Assembly: GCF_019175385.1 (NCBI RefSeq)
Contig: NC_083337.1
Location: 46,290,938 to 46,354,937, forward strand
Length of the DNA stretch: 64,000 bases
DNA from: Lycium barbarum
Taxonomy: Eukaryota; Streptophyta; Magnoliopsida; Solanales; Solanaceae
Reading direction: 5' to 3'
Shown here one piece after another: positions 11,256 to 23,768 of this stretch. A program made the position numbers and the translations under genes. Below the pieces are notes generated by a model. The model was not told the origin of the DNA, made no database searches, and was given only the letters and a program-made list of their open reading frames with translations. Position 1 is the first letter of the stretch; the number at the start of each line of letters is the position of its first letter.

Positions 11256-12635
11256 TTACCTGTCTAAAATAGCGATAGGCAACTCTTCATAGGTTAGCTT
11301 TTCTGTTACTTGTACATCATCTATCGGGACAATCTTTGTGGGATCTCCAATACACTTGCGGAGCATCGAAACGTGGAAGACTGGATGGACTGATTCAAGC
11401 TCTGAAGGCAAATCCAGTTCATAGGCTACATAACCCACCTTGCGAATAATTCTATAGGGTCCGATATATCTAGGACTTAACTTTCCTCTCTTGCCAAATC
11501 TCATCACCCCTTTCATGGGTGATACTTTCAAAAATACCCAATCACTAACTTGAAATTCCAAGTCTCGTCGGCGATTGTCTGCATAAGACTTTTGGCGACT
11601 TTGGGCTGTTAACAATCGATCTCGGATCACCTTAACTTTTTCCACCGCTTGTTGAATTAATTCTGGGCATACTAGTTGTTCTTCTCCTACTTCAAACCAT
11701 CCGATTGGGGATCTACATTTCCTTCCATATAAAGCTTCATATGGAGCCATTTGAATGTTGGAATGATAACTATTATTGTATGCAAATTCGATTAGCGGCA
11801 AATGATCGTCCCAACTTCCACCGAAATCTAGCACACATGCTCATAGCATATCTTCCAAGGTTTGAATAGTACGCTCGGCTTGTCCATCGGTCTGCGGATG
11901 AAATGTCGTGCTAAGCTTCACTTGAGTGCCTAGACCTTCTTGGAAGGACTTCAAAAATTTGGCTGTAAACTGTGCTCCTCTATCTGTAATAATATATAAT
12001 GGTATACCATGGAGTCGCATAATTTCCTTGAGATACAACCTCGCATAATCTTCAGCTGAGTATGTAGTTTTAACTGGGAGAAAATGGGATGCTTTCGTCA
12101 ATCTATCCACAATCACCCATATAGAATCATACCTGCCGCGGGAACGAGGTAATCCCATAATAAAATCCATGTTGATCATTTCCCACTTCCAAGTAGGGAT
12201 TTCCATTGCTTGCAATAAGCCTCTTGGCTTTTGATGTTCAACTTTTACTTGTTGGAAATTTGGACATTGTGCTACAAATTCGACTATGTCTCTCTTCATG
12301 CCATCCCACCAATACATCATCTTGAGATCATGATACATTTTAGTTGCACCTGGATGAGTAGAATACCGAGAATAATGTGCTTCTTCAAGAATTCATCTGC
12401 GCAATTCTGCTACATTCAGCACACATAATCTGCCTCGGTACCTAAGAATTCCATCCGTGGAAACTTCAAATGGAGATTTTTCTTTGGCATGAGATGTGTC
12501 CCTGTAACGACACAATTGAGGATCTTCATATTGCCGTTCTCTCACTTCTATATCCAAAGATGAAGTTGTGGGGTCATTGATGCCAATCCCTGCATTACCC
12601 GAATCAATCGCACGCACTCCAAGATTAGCCAATTA
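11256..12635 (-). pseudogene. Element A integrase, with in-frame stops
   Basis: The three readable pieces share one frame. 12632-12393 is the linker before the zinc domain. 12338-11841 carries the end of the HHCC domain (CPNFQQVK) and the catalytic core: MDFIMGLPRS (first Asp), ITDRGAQF (second Asp) and HPQTDGQAERTIQTLEDML (Glu region). 11834-11256 is the C-terminal part (FEVGEEQL..., YELDLPSELESVHPVFHVSM). The stops are TAA at 12633-12635, TGA at 12393-12395, TGA at 11841-11843 and TAA at 11256-11258. The enzyme would insert cDNA into chromatin. Confidence 0.88.
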
Positions 12636-13318
12636 GCGGAGCTCATGAACCATCCCTTTCTTTTCCGGAGGGACTTCACATAAACTGCCCATTGATCAGT
12701 GGCTAAGCGCATCGGCTACTACATTCGCTTTTCCGGGGTGATACAAAATGTTCACATCATAATCCTTCAATAATTCTACCCACCGCCTCTGCCGCAGGTT
12801 CAACTCCTTCTGCTTGAAAATGTACTGAAGGCTTTGGTGATCTGTATAGATATCAACATGCACACCATACAAATAATGCCTCCATATTTTTAAGGCATGA
12901 ATAACCGCAGCCAATTCGAGATCATGAGTAGGATAATTCCTTTCATGTTTCTGTAATTGTCTCGAAGCATATGCAATAACTTTACCATGCTGCATCAATA
13001 CGCACCCTAATCCGACACCGGAAGCGTCAAAATACACCACATAGCCATTTGACCCTTCTGGAAGTGTTAAGATCGGAGCTGAGGTCAACCTGCCTTTCAA
13101 CTCTTGGAAGTTGCGTTCACAAACATCATTCCACTGAAATTTTGCTGACTTCTGGGTTAGCTTCGTCAATGGGACTGAAACAGACGAGAACCCCTCTACG
13201 AACCGTCTGTAATATCCTGCCAACCCCAGAAAACTACGAACTTCTGTAGGCGTCGTAGGCCTTGGCCAAGTCTTCACAGCTTCAATTTTCTGAGTGTCGA
13301 CTCGAATGCCATCATCTT
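12636..13318 (-). pseudogene. Element A RNase H domain
   Basis: The frame 13277-12696 (193 codons) begins in the RT connection ([12 protein letters not shown]). It contains the RNase H signature: [10 protein letters not shown] (Asp), [13 protein letters not shown] (Glu), YTDHQSLQY (Asp) and ANVVADALS (Asp). All four acidic positions are present. A stop near 13318 and a frame break near 13400 separate it from RT. The domain degrades template RNA during reverse transcription. Confidence 0.88.
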
Positions 13319-14284
13319 AGCTAACATGGCCCAAAAATGTCACAGAATTCGGCCAGAACTCGCACTTTGAAAATTTTGCATACAATTCTCAGGCTCGAAG
13401 AATGCCAAGAACAATTCGCAATGATCTGCATGTTCCGATTCCGTGCGAGAATACACCAGAATATCATCAATAAATACTATCACAAATAGGTCCAAGAGAG
13501 GCCTGAATACGTTGTTCATCAAATTCATAAACACGACCGGAGCATTAGTCAGCCCAAACGACATCACTCGGAATTCATAGTGACCATATCCCGTTCTGAA
13601 GGCCGTCTTGGGAATATCCGCTTCTCTAACTCTCACCTGATGGTAACCCGATCTCAAATCTATTTTTGAAAACCATTTGGCACCCTGTAGCTGATCAAAT
13701 AAATCATCAATCCTCGGAAGAGGATATTTGTTCTTTATCGTCACTTTATTTAATTGCCTGTAGTCGATACACATTCGTAGAGATCCGTCTTTCTTTCTTA
13801 CAAAAAAGACCAGTGCTCCCCACGGTGATGAACTGGGTCTAATAAACCCCTTTTCACGCAAGTCTTTCAACTGCGCCTTTAGCTATTTTAATTCTGCCGG
13901 AGCCATTCGATAAGGAGGAACAGAAATAGGCTTGGTGTCCGGCAACACATCAATGGCGAAGTCAATCTCTCTCTCTGGAGGAAGACCTGGAACTTCGTCT
14001 GGAAACACATCTGGGAATTCATTCACGACCGGAACTGATTGGAAAGTTGGCGGATTTGACTCGGTGTCATGAACCTGAACTAAATGATAAATATATCCCT
14101 TGGCTATCATCTTCCTTGCCTTAAGGTAGGAAATAAACCTACCTTTCGGAGATGCTGCATTACCCTTCCATTCAAGCATGGGCTTTCCCGGAAATTGGAA
14201 TCGAACCACTTTCAATCGGCAATCAACATTTGCATAACACGAGGCCAACCAATCCATACCCATGATTACATCGAAATCTATCAT
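13319..14284 (-). pseudogene. Element A protease C-terminus and reverse transcriptase
   Basis: 14284-13883 contains MIDFDVIMGMDWL, the usual end of chromovirus protease, and the linker. A TAG at 13883-13885 follows. 13870-13340 is [41 protein letters not shown], and the catalytic box [13 protein letters not shown] with both aspartates of xxDD retained. The RT end is garbled after about 13400 by a frameshift (PENCMQNFQ). Confidence 0.9.
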
Positions 14285-15888
14285 TTTAGCTTAATCAAAT
14301 CTGCTCTGGTCTGACGATCACATATCACAATGACACAATTTTTGTACACTTGCCTTGCTATCACAAGATCACCAACCGGGGTGAGTACCTCAAAAGGTTT
14401 AATTGACTCGGGTTTCACCCCAATACAACCAGCAACATATGGAGTAATATAAGAGAATGTAGAACCGGGATCTATCAATGCGTACACATCACGGGAGAAT
14501 ATAGACAATATACCTGTAACCACATCCTGGGAGGACTCAAGATCCTGTCGTCCGGCTAAAGCATATACACGGGGCTGAGTGGCACCTGAAGTAGATGCTG
14601 CCCCTCTACCTCTACCTCGGCCTGCTGACATCTGGGGAATCTGTCCTGCCGGGCGTGCTGAGGAAGAACCGGCTGCTGAACCTGTGGGCTGCACTCCAAC
14701 TCTACCACTCATCGACGGGCAATCTCTCATCATGTGCCCCACCTGACCACAAGTATAACAAGCGTCTGAACCCTGGCGACACTGTCCGGAATGCAATCTA
14801 CCGTACTGGCTGCATCGCGGTACTGGAGGTCTCCTCAGGCTATAATTTTCCCTGATTTGGGAATCTGGGGCCCTCGAGCTCTGACCCTGTCCTGAGCGGA
14901 AGGAGCGATCAAATCTCCTACCTGCAACTCGGGGAGGTGCACTGGTCACCGACTGGCCTGAGTAACCAGAATATGTCTGCCTTGATCTCCCTCTATAACC
15001 ACTACCTGCTCGCATAGATCTATCCCTCTTGCCTTGCCTTTTTTCGTTATCGCGGTCACTTCTTGGTAGTTTTTGTCGCCCCTCTAAATTTTGAGCATGG
15101 GCCTGTATTTGGGAAATATCCATCCCGTCTTGCAAGGAAGCTGTCAAACAATCTCTGAATAAATGTGGCCCTGGGCCACTTACAAATTTATGTACCCGAT
15201 CTCTCATGTCGTCTACAATAGTCGGGGCATATCTAGCCAAAGAATTAAATTGCATGCTATACTCCCGGGCACTCATATTTCCTTGCCTCAGATTTAGAAA
15301 CCTGTCCGCTCTAGCTCGGAGGACCTCGGGTGGCAAATAGTGACGAATAAATGCATCCACGAATTCTTGCCAAACCGGAGGAGGCGCATTCTTTCCTCTT
15401 GATAATACCCTGTTGTTGTACCACAAAACAATCATATCCCGGTGTCTATAAGATTCCAACTCCACAGATTCAGTTTCGGAGGCATGGACAATCTTCAATG
15501 TCCTCAACACCTCATCTATGAAACCTTACGGGTCTTCATTCGGCTTTGACCCGAAACACTCCGGAGGATTTAGACTCATGAAATCACGGGCTTGGGTACT
15601 TGCTGCCCGATCACTTGAACTCGCATTTTGTCGTTGTGCCTGTGCGGAAACCAATTGCGTCAATAAATGGATGGCCTCGGTCATTTGTTGACGCAAAGCA
15701 ACAGGTGGAGGAATTGGAGCGGGAGCTCGTCCTTGCTCTTCCACATTAGGCGGGGTAGAAGAGGTATTAGACAAGGCCTCATTGTGTGATTCTCCTTCTT
15801 CTATGTTCATCGGAGGCTCTCTTTCTACCCGCCTCTTTGCCGTGGTCTTGCCCTTCTGGGCGGCCGTAGCCTTCCCCTTTGGCGGTAT
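14281..15888 (-). pseudogene. Element A gag and start of protease
   Basis: The expected start, aligned with the start of C gag, now reads ATA (15888-15886), so the first remaining ATG is at 15810. A TAA at 15526-15528 splits gag; 15510-14281 then reads 409 codons. It contains LPPEVLRARADRFLNLRQGN, a basic linker, and the knuckle CYTCGQVGHMMRDCP with intact C-x2-C-x4-H-x4-C. It ends in the protease active site VYALIDPGSTFSYI. A TTTCAG acceptor-like sequence precedes the start. Confidence 0.87.
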
Positions 15889-16077
15889 TCTGAAATCATA
15901 ACACGCTATTAGGGAGGATTAAATATCGTACATAGCTCTATTACATGATCTCATGAGAAGAAAGATGGTCATTCTTCCTAAATGCCCTGTAGCATCTTGT
16001 TTATTGATGTGGCGTGCAACACACCATAAACAAGACTATTCTAGACACGGCTCATAGACACTTCCTATGACTAAACC

Positions 16078-16089
16078 GCTCTGATACCA
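16078..16089 (-). other. Primer binding site of element A (tRNA-iMet)
   Basis: Minus-strand TGGTATCAGAGC lies four bases from the LTR end at 16094. Confidence 0.93.
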
Positions 16090-16093
16090 CTTT

Positions 16094-18155
16094 TGTCACG
16101 ACCCAGCTAGGGGCCATGACGGGTACCCGGAGCTAGCCACCGAGCACCACTCGTGCTACTACTCAGCTTGCTCATTTAATGGTCTTTTATCGGCTTTATA
16201 CTCAAATTGTAGGAAAATCATATTTTATGTGGAAACATAAATACTTTTTAAATACATTTGCCTCTCGGCCATCAAAATAACATATACATATAATAGCATC
16301 TCGTGAGACCATCTAACCCACACTGCGCATCTATGAGCCTCTACTGGAGTACTAAACATACGGACGGGACAAGACCCCGTCATGCCCAAAGATACATATA
16401 CATGAATATACACAAAAGAATCGTCATAAGCACCTCCGAACAAAGGAGTGCTTTCATTCGGCTGACACCTACTACTGGTCTGGGTCGAGCTCTCCTCCCT
16501 GTCTACCTGTGGGCAGGAACATAGCGTCCAAGGAAAACGAACGTCAGTACGAACATTGTACTGAGTATGAGAGGCATAAACAAAGAAATAGAACAATGAC
16601 ATAAAAGAAATACCAATATGGAACATCTATATCTAACTGTCATGTATGAAAGAATTAAGTCATGCTGTCTTACTCATACTCGTCATCATATCATGTATGC
16701 ATAAAGTATAAGCTGCCCGTCCATATCGGATCGGTGTGATAATCATAACATTAGCCTGCGTCCAGGCCTCCCGCATCCGGGGTATCATCTCATGCCGCCC
16801 ACTAGTGGTGTCTACCCATGCCATTTGGCCATGGTGTATCGTATAGCTGCCCGCCTTAGCGGTAACTGCCCGGCCAACTAGGTGCGGTGTTATCTCATCA
16901 TCATACATGCTCATCATAATATGCTTATCGTAACATACTCATCATAATACATGCATAAGGCTTATGAACAACTTTACTTTATCGGGGTGTCGTAAGGTCG
17001 TGATCCCCCGATTTCATTATGGAGCAATTATCGACATTCTGCCTCACCTTGAAGGAACTAACATATAAGGTGAGTGTGAGCAATAAATAACATCATGACA
17101 TTTTAGGATCATCATTTCATATCTCTTATCTTATATTACCGTTCATAGATGTAGGTTTTTAGCTTTCCGGAATATAGGAACACATGAAGATGAGGAAATT
17201 ATGCTATGAGATTCAAGCCATTAGAAAGAAGGTACTAGCCTCACATACCTTTGACGTTTAACTAAGCTATCGTTCGCTTGTTCTCCTTCGATATCGCGTT
17301 TCTACCTTCAAAAGAGAATTCACATTTACGTTAGTTAATCGACTATAAGAACGCGCTACTATTTCTAGAGGAAATTGGGCGGCACTTCCTTTGGTTATAC
17401 TACTTTTCCCATATTCTATATCAACTACCAAAAATTCATAATTCAATCCAACTATCATTCAATTATGGCACTATTCACTTTTTATGGCCCATTTACTACA
17501 CTCTTCCATAATCCAAGTGTTTCAACGTTTTAATACTTCAATCATCATGAGAAGTTCATCAAACTTACCTTAGATGTTGTAGGAACGAGCCTTGAGTAGC
17601 AATACTCTTCTATACCAAAAACCCTATTTCACTTCCTTTGCAATTTCTTGGTGTAGATGAACTTTGATGTGATTCTTACACTTGATTTCATGGATTTGAT
17701 GTTATTGACCTTGATTTTCCTTTGGTCCTCTTGAATTCTTGTGAATGAAGTGCTTTGAGTGTTCTAGAGACTTCTTGAGTCGTGTAGATGAGAAATGAAT
17801 AAATGGGCTTAGGGTCCCTTTTAATAACTCAAAACCTGATTTTTAATGAACAGTAGTCGGGTTCACAGTGGCCGTAAACCCAGTTTACAGGCCGTATTCT
17901 GGGTTACGGTCCGTCCTTCACGACCGTACTTAAGCATATCAGAAACAAAAAGGTTTGCTGGAGTCATGGTGGTTTACGGTCACAGTTTACGAGCCGTATT
18001 TCGATTTACGGTTCGTCATTTGGCAGAAAGTTGAAGTTTTTGGAATGTTGAAGGACGATGGCAGTTTACGGTCCGTAAACCACTTTACGGGCCGTATTCT
18101 ATTTTACGACCCACTAGGTCAAAGTGCAAATCTGTAACTTTCTCATTTCCAACAT
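16094..18155 (-). repeat. Element A 5' LTR, U3 tip missing
   Basis: It is homologous to 8703-10791 of the 3' LTR. After AACAT at 18151-18155 the match stops, so the last 99 bp of U3 (equivalent to 10792-10890) are missing. The array (17873-18110), the TATA-like site (17815-17829) and the CAGTAC/GTACTG dyad (16545-16563) are retained. It also has a 40-bp-scale deletion in the array relative to the 3' copy (around 18015). Confidence 0.9.
17873..18110 (-). promoter_or_regulatory. Palindrome array in the A 5' LTR
   Basis: This is the same TTTACGGnCCGTAAA array as in the 3' LTR, with fewer units. The perfect unit GTTTACGGTCCGTAAAC is at 18064-18080. It lies immediately upstream, in element sense, of the TATA-like site. 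Confidence 0.6.
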
Positions 18156-21100
18156 AATCCCATTTTGAATCTCATATAAGTCTACTCATATTTCACACCA
18201 AATCCATCTTATCTTCAAGTCCGATCCAAGTAGGTTTCCTAATATTTTGGGCTTCTCGACCTAAACAAACTCAAAACAATCTTTTAAGTCCAATTTCCAA
18301 GAGCTCATTTCTGTTGCCAAATGGTCACAGGTTTCCAAAATTCTAGAATTTAGTCCAAGTTTTTGAAGTGTTTTTACAAAATTAGTTCCGCCCCAAAAAC
18401 AATCCTTGAATTGCATCTTTATTACCTTACCACAAATTTATTTTGGTCTAAAAAAAATAGTTTTCGGGTTCGGCAGGAGCTTGAGGCCCAAAGCAAATTT
18501 ATCAGATTTTTGACCAAAGGGCGGAGGGCCCAAAAATTTATTACTATTCAATATCTTTGAAATCTCTAAATTAAATCGAACCAGCCCCCTTTTTCTTAAG
18601 AAAAATATTATCAGTTAAGATCAATTGTCAATTTTTATGCAAAGTTATATCAACCGAGTTTAGAAAAAGATTTAGGCGACTTCATAATATACTATGTGTT
18701 TCCTAAGTTCTATGCATACATAGGGGTTTCAATATTTCGCACAATTTTTTACATATACAATACATATACACATAGGATATATAAACTGAAATTAAAAAAG
18801 AAAGAAAATTAAGTTGGTGGGCCTACCAAACCCACTAGTCACCATTTTTATCCATGGATGGCCTTCATAAATATTAGCTTCCCTTTTCATATATTTCTTT
18901 CTGACTTGATGAAGAAGAGATGTTGGGCCTCAGCCCAATAAGTTTATGCGAGAATGCAACGGCCCAAATGGCCCGAGAAGGGAGTTCATGCACACAACGA
19001 AGGAAAGAAAAGGATTAGGGAGTGTTCATAACTTAATCATCTACTAGGAATATCCAAGAAGAGAAATATTCAATCATTTTGTATAAATGTCCATGTATTA
19101 CATATGCATTCAGCGAAAATAAACAAAACCCAGCTGCAGGCCCAGAGTCCAAAATATCATAAACAAACAAAATCCCAACTAAGGTAAGGAGAAGGAGCAG
19201 GCCCAAATAATGCAAGTATTGAAAGGAAAGAAGTCCAAAGTAACATCACAATAAAATAGGCCCATAAAGTAAAAAGATGCACCACATAGTGGCAAACAGG
19301 CCCAAAACGATACTATAAAACATATTAAATGAAAATCCCATAATTTTTATTGATAATATACAAGAAATACCTACCTGTATACATTGAAATGTATACTATA
19401 CATTGAAATGTATACAAGCTATATATCTTGAATACTTCATGTATATTTGACACAAAGATGTTACAGAAGAGGTCATACTAAACACAGAGTAGAGTATCTT
19501 GAACATTTATCAAAATTTTAACGTAGAACGCATCTACTTCCTATTAAACTTATAGCATGGCTTCTCATGTTTATCACATGACAAATATGGCATGATAAAG
19601 AACATAATATAGAGTGTATGGCACACATGTCAAATTTGGGTCAATCACCGATCATGCTAGGCCTAGACTAATGTAAGACAGGTTCAACATCATGCAATGT
19701 ACAACCAATAAGTTTCAAATCCTGGTGAGGCTTATGCTTGACATAGTAAATCCTTTATGATGTGTCCATTGTGACATAGTTTCAACAAAGAAGAAGGAGA
19801 GGCAGTCTTGCAGAGAAAACACAGGTTCCAAATAAGGAATCTTAGACATTAACATTCAAATTGGCCAAAGGGGAGGGACGGATATGAAAATACACTAGTC
19901 CTACATTAACTCTATAGCAACTAACATGTATGTGCCCATTCTTAAAAAACAACAGAACAAACAGAGGTAACGAGGCATACTTGGCTATTTTAGACATTAG
20001 TGACCTCACATTGATTCTTAACATATTCAGGCAATTGAACAGACATGTAACAAGTATACATAAGCTGGACAGACATACAACATAGGTATCACTTAGGCAG
20101 AACAGAACATAACAGGGATAAACAAACTCAATGTCATCAAACCTAAGCATGGTGGATAGGAAGACTTCTAATCAGGCTAATAATCTAACAACATCCCTAT
20201 ACGCAGGTTTCAAGCCTTAAAAGTCAAACAAAACCAACAAGCAGGCAGTGGTACAAGAAAGATCTAACTTAGCAATATTCAGGAAATGCAAGAACTTATT
20301 CACAGGCTTTTATTGGACTAACAAAATGACTCAACATATATGGGAATTGTACATTCTTGAAACTTAAAGCCTAACTGATTACTAAACTCATTTGGATTGA
20401 AAATACATAGTCAGGCACAAAATGGGTCAAATAAACTGAATAGGCAGACTATCAACTTGACTACAACAAAAGATTTATTTGGATAAAATGTTGCTCAACA
20501 GATTTAGAAATGGCATGCTTAAGCAGAGTGAATGAGAAAACTGAACTAATCTATCATCCAAACATACATACACAAGGCTTTTTAGACTAAGCATAATACA
20601 ACCTTGATCACTAATGAAAACTTTACCAACATATATAGAACCCATAAACCTAACATGCTTGATTATTCCACAATAACTTAATCATATTAACTTAACATAT
20701 AGTCTTTAAATCATACTGAATTAAAACATGATAAGCTAGACTCATTAACAAACCAAACTATTAATCACATGATTAAATGAACTAAAAGGGGGTTAAAAAG
20801 ATGATATTTGACAGTAAGGGATCAACAATGGGTACAAATGACTAAACATGCTACTAATTTAATTATATGATAAAATGACTATACGTAAGCGGGTGTAAAC
20901 ATGAACTAACTAATATCAAATGAACTCACATAATGGAAGCTATGCTAATAGAGATAAGCACAAACTATTGGCTATTAACAACACCTAATAAAGATAAATC
21001 ATACTAAACACATAAAATGCTCAAAAAAATAAATAAAAAGGGAAAGAAGGTTACCTTTCTTTTGTGCAACCTTGTCGAGATTTGAAACTGGAGACCTTCT

Positions 21101-21318
21101 ACTCCTTAAATCCAAAGCTCAACCACATAACAAATATAAAAAAAAGGATTTAAAATTTAACGTACTTAAATTTTTTTAGTTTCAAAGCAAAATATTGCGA
21201 AAAATTGAGCTTAAGTATATATTTTTTGTGTTAAAACTAATGTTCCAGCCTTAAAATTGTGAGGATATGGCGTCCTTTATATAGAACCCCAAATCTGAGG
21301 GTTGAAACCCCAAATTTC
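18156..21318 (-). repeat. Element B 5' LTR (fragment 2 of 4), R/U5 and TATA region
   Basis: This is AT-rich sequence of 3.2 kb without a convincing coding frame. Minus-strand TTCTATATAAAGGACG at about 21286-21271 is a good TATA box. Assignment to the B LTR is by continuity: the E solo LTR interrupts it with a perfect TSD, and sequence with LTR character continues to 24434. A tandem pair of TACATTGAAATGTA-type palindromes with a 19-bp period lies at 19377-19414. Nothing else is recognised. Confidence 0.55.
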
Positions 21319-21954
21319 TGTCACACCCCGACTTTACTAGGGTGTGATGGGCACCCGACCCCATACTCGGAGCCGAGCGAACCCGCTGACTCTTATTACG
21401 TACTTAATTTCCTTAGACTCTTGCATTAATAAGGAGTGGAAAACATAGTAAAACTTTCAATTTTTTTTTATCGTACTCAATCAATATAATCTGTGATCGT
21501 ATGGATTGTATAACATCACATAAAATGACACATAGGCTAGTGGAGCCATTCACAAGACCAACATCCTATACCCACGACTCTGTCTGCAAAGTCTCTAACA
21601 TTTATCAGACATCGTAGCACATGTACTCTGACTCGGTAGCACTCCAGGATCAAGTGGAGCTTGCCAACTCTGCTGGAATATCTCCTATATTAGCTTCAAC
21701 TCATCTGGGTGTACCTGCGCGGCATGAAACGCAGCCCCCGAAGAAAGAGGGGGTCAGTACAAGCAATGTACTGAGTATGTAAGGCATGAATAATAACTGT
21801 ATGGAACATAGAACATGTCATAAGATAAAAGAGTAACCTGAAACAACATTCTGAACCAAATCCTGTGGCCTTTACCCAAATTCCAGCATGCACAATATAA
21901 ATACAGCACACGCACATTCTAGAATACACAATATGAATATAGTATCACAATAGT

Positions 21955-22284
21955 CCCTTCGGACGGCCGCTTCCGGCATAATAATGATGGCCCCTTCAGG
22001 CAGCCGCTTCCGGCTTAATAATAATAATGGCCCCTTCGGGCATGCCGCTTCCGACATAATAATAATGATGGCCCCTTCGGGCATGCCGCTTCCGGCATAA
22101 TAATAATAATGGCCCCTTCGGGCATGCCGCTTCCGGCATAATAATAATAATAATGGTATAGAAAGTAAACATAAGTCGTAAATGAAATGAAGTAGTAAAA
22201 CCTCGCACCCCCTTCGGAGTGGTTTTGAAAAGCTAAATAGTAAAATCTCGCACCCCTTTCGGAGTGGTTTTGAAAATCTAACTT
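21955..22284. repeat. Two minisatellites within solo LTR E
   Basis: 21955-22156 has five units of roughly 41-47 bp built on GGCCCCTTCGGGCATGCCGC followed by a variable (ATA)n run. 22196-22284 has two units of about 43 bp containing CTCGCACCC and TTCGGAGTGGTTTTGAAAA. Open reading frames through the first array are products of the repeat. Confidence 0.85.
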
Positions 22285-23112
22285 TATGTTTCCTTTAGTA
22301 TAAAACTAATTTCATCGAAATCATTAGTAAAACCTTATACACATCTCAACTGGCACCTTATGGGTGTTCCCTTAGAAACATAATAGGAGTACAATATCAA
22401 TAAACCATCACAAGAAACATGTAGACCTTACTCGTCTAAGAATGGAATCATATGGAGTACTTATGGAATGAATAACAACAAGGATCATGCCACAATGAAA
22501 GAAGGAATAGCCTTAACATACCTGTTCCACGTCCTATTAGCTACGCTTATGTGTCCGAGCTTGTAAGTATACATTTAAGATAATTCACACTAATGATAGC
22601 CTTTTCATCGTACACTTGTGCCATAATTCAAATTATACTATTTTATATTCTGCCGAAAATCGGGCAGCATCTCCCCTGTTTATATGTCTAGCCCAAATTT
22701 TTAATTCAGCAGCCAAGAACAACAACAACAATACCAACATCAATTATAATGTTTCCAACTCCAAAATATCTCATAAAACATCCCACACGCTGTTTTCCAA
22801 CTTTCATAACTAATTAACTCAGTATACAATTATTTAATCGCGTATTTTTCGTAAATAAAGCGGTATTAGCACAAATAGAAAGAGATTCATACCTTTCTCC
22901 CTTTAATATTGCTTAATCTCTACTTTTCCATGCTAAATTTAGGCCACCACACACTGTTATATGATTCTGCAGCGAAAACTAAACGCTATCCGGACTGGAA
23001 TTGGAAAATTATACCTGGTTTAGGCTAAAAATGAGTTTGGGAAGGTTGGGGAATTTTCTAGAGTGTTTGAGGTGTTTTTGTGCGTGTTTAGATGAAAAAT
23101 AGGGGATAACCC

Positions 23113-23195
23113 CCTTTTTATAACGTTTCAGGTTCGGCCTGAAACCGACATAAATTCCTTCTGCGCGATCGCGCCCCCTTTGGGCGCGTTCGCGC
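23113..23195 (-). promoter_or_regulatory. Core promoter and GCGCG palindromes of LTR E
   Basis: GCGCGATCGCGC (23163-23174) is a perfect 12-bp palindrome and GCGCGTTCGCGC (23184-23195) nearly so. They lie about 38 bp upstream of the TATA box TATAAAAAGG (minus strand). Two further copies are at 23672-23683 and 23693-23702 near the U3 start. This repeats the arrangement in the other LTR families with a different palindrome. Confidence 0.65.
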
Positions 23196-23768
23196 AGGTT
23201 TAAATTTTCTGACTGGATGTGCGTTCAGTAAAACGGTCATAACGCTTGATCCCGATATCGTATGAGGGCCCACGACCTATGGTTAGAAAGCTCTTTCAAT
23301 TATCTACAACTTTTATTTCTGGTGGTTTTCCCAAATTCCAAATTTATAATGCCGTTGTTACCCCTACAAGTTAGGTCATCCGAAGACGTTTTCTTAAATC
23401 GTCCTTTTGGAGGGCTTACACTCATTTTTGGCTTATGGGTCCTTCTTAGAACTTGCTCAACTCCATATGTACTACCCATATATCTCTCCATATGTCTTTT
23501 ATAAAGTACCGACGTGTGGGCCCCACCTTAACTTACTGTAACGAGGGTTTTTCGTTAAATAACTTATGAACCAATTCACACCATATGGTCTCCAAATGTC
23601 ATATATATGCTATTATTACCTTCTTATAACACAACCTTCATTCCGAACATGATTTTTCCAACTTTTGTTCAGCGCGTTCGCGCCACGTGGGGGCGCGTTC
23701 GCATTGTATTGGCCCATACTAATCCGTCTACAGTTTTTGGTAATGAGAAGTTTTTCCGGGGTGTAACA

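Larger units (their letters stand above)
8703..18155 (-). mobile_element. Element A: Tekay/Del-like chromovirus, nearly full length
   Basis: Complete domain order on the minus strand: 5' LTR (18155-16094, its U3 tip missing), tRNA-iMet PBS (16089-16078), gag, protease, RT, RNase H, integrase, chromodomain, hairpin plus polypurine tract, 3' LTR (10890-8703). It lies in the 5' LTR of B. The 5 bp at the 3' side is ATATT (8698-8702). The matching duplicate is lost because the 5' LTR ends in a truncation at 18155. At least eight stops or frame breaks disable gag-pol. Confidence 0.92.
21319..23768 (-). repeat. Element E: solo LTR (2450 bp), TSD ATTTC
   Basis: The plus-strand ends are TGTCACACCCC and GGGGTGTAACA. 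The 5-bp repeats ATTTC at 21314-21318 and 23769-23773 match perfectly, so this is a complete solo LTR left by recombination between two LTRs. On the minus strand the promoter is CGTTATAAAAAGG (23125-23113). It holds the CAGTAC/GTACTG dyad at 21755-21773, two short tandem-repeat arrays and GCGCG palindromes. It belongs to a chromovirus-like family by its end sequences. Confidence 0.95.

Noticed and set aside
14595..14855. Plus-strand ORF antisense to A gag
   Set aside because: Shadow of the gag zinc-knuckle region; no independent signal.
16078..16089. tRNA-like sequences at 1470, 16078, 28189, 44026 and 8150
   Set aside because: Only 12-18 bases match the tRNA 3' end; they are primer binding sites, not tRNA genes.
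21955..22160. Regularly spaced repeats considered as a CRISPR array
   Set aside because: Units are directly adjacent with ATA runs between them, lie in a plant LTR, and there are no spacers or cas genes.
21872..22208. Short minus-strand ORFs with repeated PEGAIIII
   Set aside because: They come from the minisatellite in solo LTR E.
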